Notes under the pieces: model-generated | What the model saw: only the letters and a program-made list of their open reading frames with translations | What the model was told of the DNA's origin: nothing | The model's database searches: none | Program-made: the position numbers and the translations under genes | Assembly: GCA_963822905.1 (NCBI GenBank) | Contig: CAWGJF010000001.1 | Location: forward strand, 1,240,001 to 1,304,000 | Direction: 5' to 3' | Source of the DNA: CAWGJF01 sp963822905 | Lineage (GTDB): Bacteria; Bacteroidota; Ignavibacteria; Ignavibacteriales; Ignavibacteriaceae | DNA: 64,000 nucleotides | Shown here: positions 37,883 to 47,130 of the stretch, in pieces | How positions within the stretch are numbered: position 1 is the first letter of the stretch | How the letters are laid out: every line of letters begins with the position of its first letter

Positions 37883-39146
37883 TATTTTTAGGGGTAATTA
37901 ATAGTTCGAGATATGGATTGCGAAGATAATTCCCGCAAACATTTTTAATTGAATTTTCATCAACAGATAAATACCGGTTCAGATCAAATGAAAACGAATT
38001 GGGTTCACCGAGATATAAATTATAATGATTCAATTGATCAGCAAGACTATCAAGATTTTGCAACCCAAAAATAAAATGAGAACTTATTGAATTTTTAGAA
38101 CGAGTAAGTTCTTTTAACGTTATGCCTTTGGTAGTAACGTATTCAATTTCATTGAATATTATTTCTTTTATAAGATCAATAGTTACACCAGGTTTAACAG
38201 TAGCTGCAAACATAAAATGTCCGCCGTATTTACCTGAAAACTGGAATGCCGAAATATCCTGAGCAAGTTCTTCTTCAATAACCAGTTTCTTATGTAATCT
38301 TGAGCCTTTGGATCCGGTTAGTATATCTGATAGTATTTCAAGTGGTGCATCATACCTGTCAAATATTTTACAGGTTGGCCATGCAAGATAAATTCGTTCA
38401 AGTTGTACCTGATCAGGATGTTTAATTTGTTTATTCACATTTAAAGAAAAGTCTTCGGGCATCTTTATATTTTGAAAATCAGTTCCAACTGCTATATCAT
38501 CAAAATATTTAGTCACTAATTGTTTTGCTTCATCAATTGCAAAATCTCCGGCAATAACAAGTGTAGAATTATTTGGTGAGTAATATTTCTGAAAGAAGCT
38601 TTTTACATCTTCAAGAGTATAACTTTTTATATCATCAGGGAATCCAATGGTTGGCCAGCTATATGGATGCAATTCAGGGTACAGATTTTTTACTATTAGC
38701 TCCCATGCAAGTCCGTAAGGCTGGTTGTCGTATCTTTCAAGCCTTTCATTAAAAACTACATCTTTTTGGTTGTTAAGTTTTTCTTCAGTGAGTGAATTCA
38801 GGAAAAAACCCATCCTGTCCGATTCCAGCCAGAGAGCGAGCTCCAACGAATTAGCCGGTAGTTTTTCGTAGTAATTTGTTCTGTCAAAACTTGTTGAACC
38901 ATTAAGAGTTCCGCCTGCCTCCTGAATGTATCTGAAGTGCATTTCTTTTGCGACATTTTCAGAACCCTGGAACATCATATGTTCGAAGAGATGAGCTAGT
39001 CCGGTTTTACCTTTAACTTCGTTTGCAGAACCTGTTTTATACCAGAGATTGACGGATACAAGTGGCGCAGATTTGCTTTGATGAAGAATAACTTCTAGAC
39101 CATTATCCAAATTATATTTTATATAAGGAATTTTTAATTGTTCCAT
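37875..39146 (-). CDS. M16 zinc peptidase, catalytic subunit
   Basis: Protease of 423 residues with the inverted zinc motif H52-L-F-E-H56 (LAHLFEHMMFQG) and downstream conserved NQKDVVFNERLERYDNQPYG, which contains the third ligand Glu. It has no signal peptide, unlike many secreted relatives, so a cytoplasmic role is likely. The frame is open further upstream to a GTG near 39272, but the ATG at 39146 begins directly at the conserved MEQLKIPYIKYNLDNGL and the extension has no family resemblance. It forms an operon and likely heterodimer with the zinc-less partner. Confidence 0.9.
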   Translation of the reverse strand: MEQLKIPYIKYNLDNGLEVILHQSKSAPLVSVNLWYKTGSANEVKGKTGLAHLFEHMMFQGSENVAKEMHFRYIQEAGGTLNGSTSFDRTNYYEKLPANSLELALWLESDRMGFFLNSLTEEKLNNQKDVVFNERLERYDNQPYGLAWELIVKNLYPELHPYSWPTIGFPDDIKSYTLEDVKSFFQKYYSPNNSTLVIAGDFAIDEAKQLVTKYFDDIAVGTDFQNIKMPEDFSLNVNKQIKHPDQVQLERIYLAWPTCKIFDRYDAPLEILSDILTGSKGSRLHKKLVIEEELAQDISAFQFSGKYGGHFMFAATVKPGVTIDLIKEIIFNEIEYVTTKGITLKELTRSKNSISSHFIFGLQNLDSLADQLNHYNLYLGEPNSFSFDLNRYLSVDENSIKNVCGNYLRNPYLELLITPKNNA

Positions 39147-39475
39147 TCTAAAGATTGAATTATATTCATAAAATTTTAGAGAGTAATATAGGACATTCAA
39201 ACCCCAGTTGAACTGCAAAAGTTTAAAAATTATATGAGAGACATCACAGAAAAAATTAAAATAAACTTTCACAAAAGTCTCATTTTGGGCAAATTTACTA
39301 TTAAGTGAATATTAATTTTTCAATAAGATTATCCTCCAAGCTTGAATTAGAATTTCAGATAGCTAATATTTACCTGTCATTAATTAATTATTTTGTTCGG
39401 GGAAATTTACCAGAGGCGTGTGGTAACACTCCAAATAATATTAACAAATCTAATTCCAAAATAAGGAGAGGATAT

Positions 39476-42238
39476 ATGAAAAAACTATACCTATCTATTC
39501 TTGCATTTGTTCTCCTACTCTCGTTTTCAACTTTTGCACAGAAGTATAATCTTTCTGGTAAAGTTGATGATGCAGCTACAGGAGATGTGCTAATTGGTGC
39601 AAACGTCTACCTTACAGGTACGTCCTGGGGCGCAGCTACTGATGCAGACGGCAAATATTCAATTGAAGTTGATGCCGGCACCTATACAATTACTTGCAGT
39701 TATATTGGATATACTAAAATTGAAAAAGAAATAACTGTTAGTTCTGATATGAAGTTGAATTTTTCAATGACGGAATATCAGTTCACACTTTCGGTGGAGG
39801 TGATTTCTGATAGAGCAAAGGATAGGGAAACACCTGTTGCATTTACGAATATTACTAAAAGAGATATCGAATTTAATCTGGGTTCTCAGGATATTCCTCT
39901 TGTCTTAAACTCTACACCATCTATTTATTCAACAATGCAAGGTGGCGGTGCCGGTGATTCACGTATTAATCTTCGTGGATTTGATCAAAGAAATGTCGCA
40001 ATAATGATAAATGGTATTCCAATTAACGATATGGAAAATGCCTGGGTCTACTGGTCAAACTGGGATGGATTAGGAGACGTTACTTCTTCAATCCAGATAC
40101 AAAGAGGTCTCAGTGCAACTACGTTGGCCACACCATCAGTAGGAGGTATAATTAATGTTATTACCGATCCAACAAAGCAGAAGGCCGGTGTTTTATACCA
40201 ATCAGAAATCGGTTCTGGTAGTTTTTCAAAGCAAACTTTATATGCGAATACCGGAGTGATTGATAACAAATTTGCTTTAAGTATTGGAGGTGTTCGTAAG
40301 GTTGGTAATGGAGTTGTTGATAAAACATATACAGATGCATGGGCATATTATCTAGGTACTTCTTATCAGTTAAACGATAAGAACAGATTAGAGTTATATG
40401 CTTTAGGTGCTCCACAACAACACGGACAGAATCTTTATAAATTAAATGCAGCTACATATAGCCATCAGTTGGCAATGGATTTAGGTTATCCTGATATGGC
40501 TTTAAATGATAAAAAATTAAGAGAACAAGGTAGACTATACAACTCAAACTGGAAAGGTGTTAGTACTTCCTACCAGGGTTTGCAATGGCAGAGATCATAT
40601 TGGAATAATGATGTTAATCAGCGTTATGATCCCTCATTTTTACACGAAAGAGAAAACTACTATCATAAACCAATAGTTAACTTAAACTGGTATTCACAAT
40701 TCTCTCCTAAAACAAGTTTATATTCTACTGTTTATTATTCTGGCGGACTTGGTGGTGGTAGTGGAACCTTTGGAAGTATGATGTACAATAGAGATCTTCT
40801 ACAGCAGGTTGTAGACTGGGATGCTACAATTGCTCGTAACATGACACATATCGATACGGTTGACTTTGGTAATGGCCCCACTCAGTATATAATTTCAAAT
40901 AATATAAGTGGTGATGCTAATCGTGGAGGTATATTGAGGAACAGTGTAAATTCTCAATGGACCTGGGGCTTAATTTCTAAATTATACTGGAAAGCTACGG
41001 AAAACCTTAATCTATCTTTCGGAATTGATGGAAGAATTGCATCAATTGATCATTTTAGGGAAATCAGAGATTTGTTAGGAAACGATTATTTTTATTTTTC
41101 AGGTAATCAGTTCGAAAGTGGAAACCAATATTATAAGAAATTAGGCGATCATATTGATTACGACAATACAAATACAGTTAATTGGTTAGGTGGTTATTTA
41201 CAAGGTGAATATACCCGCGACAAATGGACATTCTATGCTACGGCTGGTTATTCAGTTGTTAAATATGATTTTGTTGATCATTTTGTTAAAGATGCATCCG
41301 GTAATGAAAGAGAAGTTAAAAGTGACTTTATAAATGGTTACCAATTTAAAGGTGGTGCAAGTTTTAGAATAAGTGATCAGGTTGATGTTTATGCAAATGC
41401 TGGTTATGTAGCTAAAGTTCCCATCTTTGATCAGGTTATTGATGATGTTACCGGAACAAAAGTTCCTGATCCTAACAGTGAAAAATTCATATCAGGTGAA
41501 TTAGGAATTAATTCAATGTTAATGAATAATAAATTGAATGTTAAATTAAATGGTTATTTCACAAACTGGACAGGTAGGTATCAGGCCGTTACAGTAACTA
41601 ATGCAGATGGTAGTGATGGATTTGTCAGATTAGATGGTATTGATACCAGATTTGCAGGAATTGAACTTGACGCTTCCTATCAGCCAATCAGATTCATAAG
41701 ATTTGACGTTGCTGCCAGCCAGGGATTCTGGACATATACTAATGACGTTAGTGGAAGATATATCCCTGATCAATCTGAGCCAAATACTGTAGAAGAATAT
41801 ACTTATGCCCTTAAGGATCTTAAAGTTGGTGACGCACCTCAGACTCAGGTTGCTGCTTCAGTTACTTGCTTCTGGCCAGTTGGACTTCAGACTGAAATTG
41901 CGTGGAGATTCTATGATACATATTATTCTGCATTTGATCCATTTAGCAGAACTGATCCAAATGATAGAGCACAAAGCTGGCAAATACCTTCATACAGTCT
42001 GGTTGATTTACACATAAATTATAAGATACCAGGACAAGTTGCTGGTTTAGATGTAACCGTTTTTGGACACATATTTAACTTGTTGAATGAACTTTATGTT
42101 CAGGAAGCAACCGATAACAGTCAGTATAACGGTTATAAAGTTAATGGAGAATACTACCAATCACACTCAGCTAGTTCAGCAGAAGTTTATGTTGGTTTAC
42201 CAACAACGTTTAATGCTGGATTTAGAGTAGGATTATAA
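39476..42238 (+). CDS. TonB-dependent outer-membrane receptor
   Basis: Outer-membrane active transporter of 920 residues. The signal peptide MKKLYLSILAFVLLLSFSTFAQ is followed by a carboxypeptidase-regulatory-like beta sandwich (about 24-100, GKVDDAATGDVLIGANVYLTG), a TonB-box-like EVISDRAKDRETPVAF, a plug with NLRGFDQRNVAIMINGIPIND, and a 22-strand barrel ending TFNAGFRVGL. It starts at 39476, where AAGGAGAGG precedes the ATG and a clean signal peptide begins. The longer open frame back to 39305 has no signal peptide. No SusD-like gene follows, so an iron or vitamin substrate is as likely as a glycan. Confidence 0.92.
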   Translation: MKKLYLSILAFVLLLSFSTFAQKYNLSGKVDDAATGDVLIGANVYLTGTSWGAATDADGKYSIEVDAGTYTITCSYIGYTKIEKEITVSSDMKLNFSMTEYQFTLSVEVISDRAKDRETPVAFTNITKRDIEFNLGSQDIPLVLNSTPSIYSTMQGGGAGDSRINLRGFDQRNVAIMINGIPINDMENAWVYWSNWDGLGDVTSSIQIQRGLSATTLATPSVGGIINVITDPTKQKAGVLYQSEIGSGSFSKQTLYANTGVIDNKFALSIGGVRKVGNGVVDKTYTDAWAYYLGTSYQLNDKNRLELYALGAPQQHGQNLYKLNAATYSHQLAMDLGYPDMALNDKKLREQGRLYNSNWKGVSTSYQGLQWQRSYWNNDVNQRYDPSFLHERENYYHKPIVNLNWYSQFSPKTSLYSTVYYSGGLGGGSGTFGSMMYNRDLLQQVVDWDATIARNMTHIDTVDFGNGPTQYIISNNISGDANRGGILRNSVNSQWTWGLISKLYWKATENLNLSFGIDGRIASIDHFREIRDLLGNDYFYFSGNQFESGNQYYKKLGDHIDYDNTNTVNWLGGYLQGEYTRDKWTFYATAGYSVVKYDFVDHFVKDASGNEREVKSDFINGYQFKGGASFRISDQVDVYANAGYVAKVPIFDQVIDDVTGTKVPDPNSEKFISGELGINSMLMNNKLNVKLNGYFTNWTGRYQAVTVTNADGSDGFVRLDGIDTRFAGIELDASYQPIRFIRFDVAASQGFWTYTNDVSGRYIPDQSEPNTVEEYTYALKDLKVGDAPQTQVAASVTCFWPVGLQTEIAWRFYDTYYSAFDPFSRTDPNDRAQSWQIPSYSLVDLHINYKIPGQVAGLDVTVFGHIFNLLNELYVQEATDNSQYNGYKVNGEYYQSHSASSAEVYVGLPTTFNAGFRVGL

Positions 42239-42257
42239 TTTATTATTGGGCTTATTC

Positions 42258-42287
42258 AAAAAACCCCCGAAAATTCGGGGGTTTTTT
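42258..42287. terminator. bidirectional intrinsic terminator
   Basis: AAAAAACCCCCGAA pairs with TTCGGGGGTTTTTT around a 2-nt centre, giving T runs on both strands. It separates the converging TonB receptor and lepB genes and should stop transcription from both. Confidence 0.93.
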
Positions 42288-42310
42288 ATTTTAAACGTTA
42301 TTCAAATTTT

Positions 42311-43282
42311 CTAGTGCAGTAATAATAAAACTCTATCTAACCTAACAGAAGCGAGTAATTTAAACAACTGTGAAAATGGGATATCTCTATCCCAAGAAAA
42401 AAGAACTATAAAAGCTTGGCCAACTACCAAATCGCGCGGAACAAATCCCCAGAACCGGCTGTCAAGGCTGTCATCCCTGTTATCACCCATCATAAAGTAA
42501 TAATCTTTTTTAAATGTATAAGATGTAACCGGGACACCTTTAACAGTTACAACTCCATTCTTTACTTCCACAACTCTTTCTTCATTATCCCTGTCAATGG
42601 TTGTCCGCCAGTGTTCAACATTATAAACATTTAATGGAATTGTATATCCTTTTTTCGGTATTACAAGAGGACCATAGTTATCTTCATTCCATGGCATTCC
42701 TTTTGGGAAGATCCTTGGTTCAACAATTCCTTTTGGAATTGGTCTCAGAAATTCGTCATTCCGTCCGCGGTAATATTTTACGTGTGTCGGACGCCAGAAT
42801 TCTTTCCCGTTTACATATACGACTTTATTCACTATTAAGATTGTATCGCCAGGAGTTCCAATACATCTTTTTACATAGTTTACACCTCTTTCATCCGCAA
42901 CAAGTTTATCTCTGCTCCCTGGAAATTCAAAAACAACTATGTCCTTTGGTTGAGGATCCTTAAATGCCGGGAGTCTGAAAAAAGGGAGTTCCATTTCTGT
43001 GAAGGGAATATACTTTGGTGAAGAGGAACCGTAAATAAATTTATTTACAAGCACAAAATCTCCAACAAGAATAGTGTCTTCCATAGAACCAGTTGGAATT
43101 CTTGTATTCTGAATTATAAATGTTATAATAAAAAAAGCAGCAATCGCTGCAAGAATTAATTGCCGGAAAAATTCAGAAACTTTTTCTTTAGGGGTTTCAG
43201 GTTTCTTTTCTTTCTTTTTAAAGAAACTTATAAATTTTTGATATGCAGTTGATTCTTTTTGAGTATTACCGTTATCAGCCAT
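42311..43282 (-). CDS. lepB: signal peptidase I
   Basis: Membrane serine protease of 323 residues that removes signal peptides. One N-terminal helix (ILAAIAAFFIITFII) is followed by box B IPTGSMEDT with catalytic Ser66, box D VNYVKRCIGTPGD with general-base Lys138, and box E MGDNRDDSLDSRFWG. A second hydrophobic stretch at the C-terminus may be another anchor. The extra residues between boxes D and E, compared with short Gram-positive enzymes, are usual in Bacteroidota. Confidence 0.95.
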   Translation of the reverse strand: MADNGNTQKESTAYQKFISFFKKKEKKPETPKEKVSEFFRQLILAAIAAFFIITFIIQNTRIPTGSMEDTILVGDFVLVNKFIYGSSSPKYIPFTEMELPFFRLPAFKDPQPKDIVVFEFPGSRDKLVADERGVNYVKRCIGTPGDTILIVNKVVYVNGKEFWRPTHVKYYRGRNDEFLRPIPKGIVEPRIFPKGMPWNEDNYGPLVIPKKGYTIPLNVYNVEHWRTTIDRDNEERVVEVKNGVVTVKGVPVTSYTFKKDYYFMMGDNRDDSLDSRFWGFVPRDLVVGQAFIVLFSWDRDIPFSQLFKLLASVRLDRVLLLLH

Positions 43283-43505
43283 AATACCTTTCTATAAATT
43301 CTTTTAAAAAATTTGATGAATATTCAACATTGGGTAAGAAATCTTTGATATGTTCTGAATATAAAATTTTGATTCAACAATAAAATGAAAAGTTTATTAC
43401 TAATAAATATAAGTTCTATTCTTATTGGATGGAAGTTAAAATTTTGTGAACTGACAATTTGTTTGATATTTGGGATAAATTATTGATTCCCAAAACCAAT
43501 TGTGT

Positions 43506-44789
43506 CTAAGTTGGTTCCTTTGTACTTACGATTTGATTTTGTGTATCCTGATTCAATTCCTCAAGTATTAATGATTTCTCGTGTTCAAATTCTACACGCA
43601 ATTCATCTTTAAGTGGATGTGAAGGAGGCAACTCAACTTTTATCGGATCAACCGGTTTCCCATTTACGAAAAATCTGTAATCCAGATGCGGACCTGTTGC
43701 AAGACCAGTTTTTCCGACATATCCAATTACCTGACCTTGTTTCACACCAATTCCTCTTTTAATATTCTTTCCAAATTTCGATAGATGCATATATTCAGTT
43801 GAATAAACTGAATTGTGTCTTATTTTTAAATAATTTCCGTTTCCTCTTGAATATCCTGCATCAATCACTACACCATCACCTGTTGATCTTACAGGTGTTC
43901 CAACTGGGGCGGCATAATCAACACCAAGATGAGGTCTGTGAACTTTTAAAATTGGATGCAATCTGTTTCTACTAAATCCAGAACTGATTCTTGCAAATTC
44001 CAAAGGTGCTTTAAGAAATGCTTTGCGAAGACTATTTCCATTTTCATCAAAAAATTGGCGTACACTATCCTGCACCATGGGTATTGCATAATAATCTTTC
44101 TTGTAATGCTGGAAATATGCACCATATATTTTGCCAATACTAACAAATTGCGAATCAACATATAATTCTTCATAAATTACTTTGAAATTATCTCCTTTTT
44201 GAATGTGATAAAAATCTATTTGCCAGGCAAAAATTTTAGATAGTTTTATTGCAAGTTCCGGTGATGCATCATCATCAATTAATGACATATACAATGAATT
44301 ATCAATTGAAGCTGATTTAGTTTTTCTTCTGCTTGAGATTTGCTTCTGTCCGGAATAAACATCGATTGAATCATTGAGATTGAAAACAACATAGTTAACA
44401 GGATCTTTTTCATAAACAAAATACTTAAGTGTAGTGGTAGAATCATCCGGAATATATATATGATATCTCTTCCCGGGAATTAATCTCCTAACGTCAAATA
44501 TACCTTTAGATGCTTGCACTAAATCACCAACTGAATAATCACCCAAATCATATTTGAATAAAATATCCGACAAAGTTTCATTTTTATTAATGACTGAAAT
44601 TTGCTGGTAAAGTGAGTCAGAAATGAACCCGAATTGATTTAACTGTGGTGGTTTTTCTGTTTGTTTTTGTAAAGGAGGTGTTTTAGAAGAACATTGAAAT
44701 AATCCCCAAAAAATCACTGTTATTAAGAAAAGGAATGAAAAAAAGTATAATAATCGAAAAAATATTGTGCCGTTTTTGCCTACTTTCAT
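43506..44789 (-). CDS. membrane-anchored M23 family metallopeptidase
   Basis: Peptidoglycan endopeptidase of 427 residues. An N-terminal hydrophobic segment (LLYFFSFLFLITVIFWGLF) anchors it, followed by a Csd3/OapA-like region with NETLSDILFKYDLGDYSVGDL and a C-terminal LytM/M23 domain with zinc ligands in RPHLGVDYAAPVGTPV and GPHLDYRF, plus EYMHLSKFGKNIKRG. The start at 44789 (ATG, AGGAAC just upstream) is preferred to a TTG at 44816. It is probably a wall hydrolase acting in growth or shape control. It is transcribed toward lepB, 223 nt before it. Confidence 0.9.
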   Translation of the reverse strand: MKVGKNGTIFFRLLYFFSFLFLITVIFWGLFQCSSKTPPLQKQTEKPPQLNQFGFISDSLYQQISVINKNETLSDILFKYDLGDYSVGDLVQASKGIFDVRRLIPGKRYHIYIPDDSTTTLKYFVYEKDPVNYVVFNLNDSIDVYSGQKQISSRRKTKSASIDNSLYMSLIDDDASPELAIKLSKIFAWQIDFYHIQKGDNFKVIYEELYVDSQFVSIGKIYGAYFQHYKKDYYAIPMVQDSVRQFFDENGNSLRKAFLKAPLEFARISSGFSRNRLHPILKVHRPHLGVDYAAPVGTPVRSTGDGVVIDAGYSRGNGNYLKIRHNSVYSTEYMHLSKFGKNIKRGIGVKQGQVIGYVGKTGLATGPHLDYRFFVNGKPVDPIKVELPPSHPLKDELRVEFEHEKSLILEELNQDTQNQIVSTKEPT

Positions 44790-45041
44790 TGTTCCTAAAT
44801 AGTTTCTATAAGACAACTATAAACATATATGTATAATATGCAGAATGCAAGGAATCTAAACTTAAACAGATAGAAGTGGTAGGTTCGATTTTAAATTTTA
44901 TTTGATACATCGAACTCATTTAAATATTTATAATTTATTTTGATATTTGATTGCATTTTATTTTCTCATTGTTATTATTTTTGTCTGTCTAATTTTAACA
45001 TACTTTTAATAGAAATTATTTTCTTAGTCAAAGGACATTTA

Positions 45042-45350
45042 ATGTATATTTACTCAGTAGCCATAACCATTAAAAAAGAAATTGAAGATGACTGGGTTTC
45101 CTGGATGAAAGAAGTACATTTAGGTGATGTAATGGCAACAGGTTATTTCCAATCATGGAAAATGTTAAAAATGTTAATCCCTGCATCTACAACGGATGAG
45201 GTATCTTATGTTGTTCAGTATTCAGTGAACTCATTAGCAAGATATGAAGAATATGCAAAGAAAGAATCATCAAGACTTCAGTCTGACCATGCCTTAAAAT
45301 TTCCAGGAAAATTTAAAGCAGCCAGGGCAGTTTTGGAAGAAATTAGCTGA
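45042..45350 (+). CDS. DUF4286 family protein
   Basis: Cytoplasmic protein of 102 residues. The pattern DDWVSWMKEVHLGDVMATGYF followed by VVQYSVNSLARYEEYAKKESSRLQSDHALKF matches DUF4286, a small ferredoxin-like alpha/beta family of unknown function. The frame is open upstream to 44940, but an AAAGGA ribosome-binding site and the family start select the ATG at 45042. It stands alone on this strand. Confidence 0.8.
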   Translation: MYIYSVAITIKKEIEDDWVSWMKEVHLGDVMATGYFQSWKMLKMLIPASTTDEVSYVVQYSVNSLARYEEYAKKESSRLQSDHALKFPGKFKAARAVLEEIS

Positions 45351-45447
45351 TTAATTTTTGGGGGTAGATAAATACCTATCATCAGTTTCGTTTTTTTTTT
45401 AACATATTTTCAGTTTTTTTACTAATCAATTAACCCCAATTCCAGTA

Positions 45448-45873
45448 ATGAAAAAAAAAGTATTAATTGTTTTCGAATTTGTATTGCTGACTATTTTTAT
45501 TTTTGGTTGCCGTGAAGAAATTGTTACTCCTGATACACTTGTTCAATCAGTCAACCAACCGGTTCAGATAAATGAGACTAATTCTTATTCTTATTTCTTA
45601 AGCGGAAAAAGCTTTACCAGCAAACTTGTAATTCCGGCTTATATCAGTGGTAATTCTTCACGCATAAATATTACCCTGGTTAACTATAATAGTGGATACG
45701 CAAATATAATTATCAAGGATTCACAAGGAAGCGAGAGATACAGACACTTTATGGCAGAAGATATTTCGATGTTCACAGATGTAACCGAAGGATATATGCC
45801 AAAAACAATAGAAATAAGGACTTTTGAATTCACAGGTGATCTGAAAATCAAATTATCAAAAAATGCATTCTGA
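45448..45873 (+). CDS. small lipoprotein of unknown function
   Basis: Protein of 141 residues with a signal sequence ending in lipobox FIFGC (Cys about residue 21). The mature part is predicted to be beta-rich, with segments SYSYFLSGKSF, RINITLVNYN and NIIIKDSQGSERYRHF. No family is recognised. It is followed about 100 nt later by the T9SS cargo gene. Confidence 0.6.
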   Translation: MKKKVLIVFEFVLLTIFIFGCREEIVTPDTLVQSVNQPVQINETNSYSYFLSGKSFTSKLVIPAYISGNSSRINITLVNYNSGYANIIIKDSQGSERYRHFMAEDISMFTDVTEGYMPKTIEIRTFEFTGDLKIKLSKNAF

Positions 45874-45976
45874 TAATTTCTTCAAAAGGAAAAACATTTC
45901 TGATCTTCAGTAAAAATACTTTATTCCCACTTCAAAGAAATTTATATTGCAACCCAGAATTAATTTCTCTTACCCT

Positions 45977-47047
45977 ATGAAAATATTATACAAGTTTTTA
46001 ACTGCATTAATTTTCTTTACATCTTTTATTTCGGCTCAAAATGCAACTGATTATTTTCCGTCGCAATCTGGATATAAATGGCTATATCGTTCTATCCCTC
46101 TTGATTCCTTAAATATGGAGCGTGACAGTCTTGTGTTTTTTAGATCTGATTCATTTGCTATTGTCTCAAACTATAAAGGAAGAACAGCAAATATTTTGCT
46201 TTCCAAAACTGGTCCGGAAATTTCTTTACCCTCTCAGCAGTATACAGATTCACTTTTCTTTAGTCCTGAAAACTCAAATATGTTTGAGTATTCCCAGGTA
46301 GGAACATTTGTAACATTTCTTTCCCAGCTTGATTCGGTTTTAAATGATAGTACATTTAGCTTCTTAAGTTTTTTTAAATCGCTGGAAGACTGGTATTCTG
46401 TTTATAGGTTTAACCAGTCAGTAAATAATCAGTATACAATATATTCGGTTGATACGACCATTAATATACAGTCACTGAATGTTCCATTAAGATTTAAATA
46501 TTTGGGAAAACGTTTAAATGATGAAACGATTCAAACACAGATTGGATCATTCGATTGTAAAAAAATTGTAATTGAAAGAAGTGTTACTGCATTTATCTTC
46601 TTTGAGTTGGTTTCGGTAAATGATACTATATGGATTGCTCCGGATAATTGGATTGTTAAAAGTTTTATTCCCTCATCAAATGTAGATTTGTCACAATTGG
46701 GGTTTGGTGCATTTTATATCCCCGGAATGAAGATGGACATCCAGGACCAGGTTGTGTTTGTTGAAAACGAATCAGAATATCCTGATGATTTTGTCTTATA
46801 TCAGAATTACCCAAATCCATTTAATCCATCAACAAAAATAAATTTATTGTTAACTAAGGATAATTTTGTAAAATTAGAAATCTTTGATGTGCTGGGAAAT
46901 AAAGTATATACTTTAGTTAATGAATACCTGAAATCCGGAGATTACACATATAATTTTCATCCGAATAAATTAAGCAGTGGAATTTATTATTATACATTAT
47001 CTGCCGGCGACCGTGTCATTTCAAAAAAGATGATTTTTCTTAAATAA
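45977..47047 (+). CDS. secreted protein with type IX secretion sorting domain
   Basis: Protein of 356 residues exported by Sec (MKILYKFLTALIFFTSFISAQ) and then across the outer membrane by the type IX system. The C-terminal 80 residues form a type A sorting domain: YPNPFNPST, LEIFDVLGNKVYTLVN, SSGIYYYTLSAGD, ending SKKMIFLK. The central 250 residues have no recognised family, with beta-rich repeats of charged and aromatic residues. The ATG at 45977 begins the signal peptide, although a TTG at 45947 is open in frame. It shows that this genome uses a T9SS, whose genes are not in this window. Confidence 0.8.
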   Translation: MKILYKFLTALIFFTSFISAQNATDYFPSQSGYKWLYRSIPLDSLNMERDSLVFFRSDSFAIVSNYKGRTANILLSKTGPEISLPSQQYTDSLFFSPENSNMFEYSQVGTFVTFLSQLDSVLNDSTFSFLSFFKSLEDWYSVYRFNQSVNNQYTIYSVDTTINIQSLNVPLRFKYLGKRLNDETIQTQIGSFDCKKIVIERSVTAFIFFELVSVNDTIWIAPDNWIVKSFIPSSNVDLSQLGFGAFYIPGMKMDIQDQVVFVENESEYPDDFVLYQNYPNPFNPSTKINLLLTKDNFVKLEIFDVLGNKVYTLVNEYLKSGDYTYNFHPNKLSSGIYYYTLSAGDRVISKKMIFLK

Positions 47048-47130
47048 TAGAATTGTGTCTGTAACTTACTCAGTTTATACTATTAAGAATATAAATAATA
47101 ATTTTTATATAAGGGGAAATAAGGGAAGAT

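Noticed and set aside
39147..39475. N-terminal extensions of the M16 gene and TonB receptor
   Set aside because: Both extensions use frames with no signal peptide or conserved residues, and the downstream ATG in each case starts the conserved or signal sequence.
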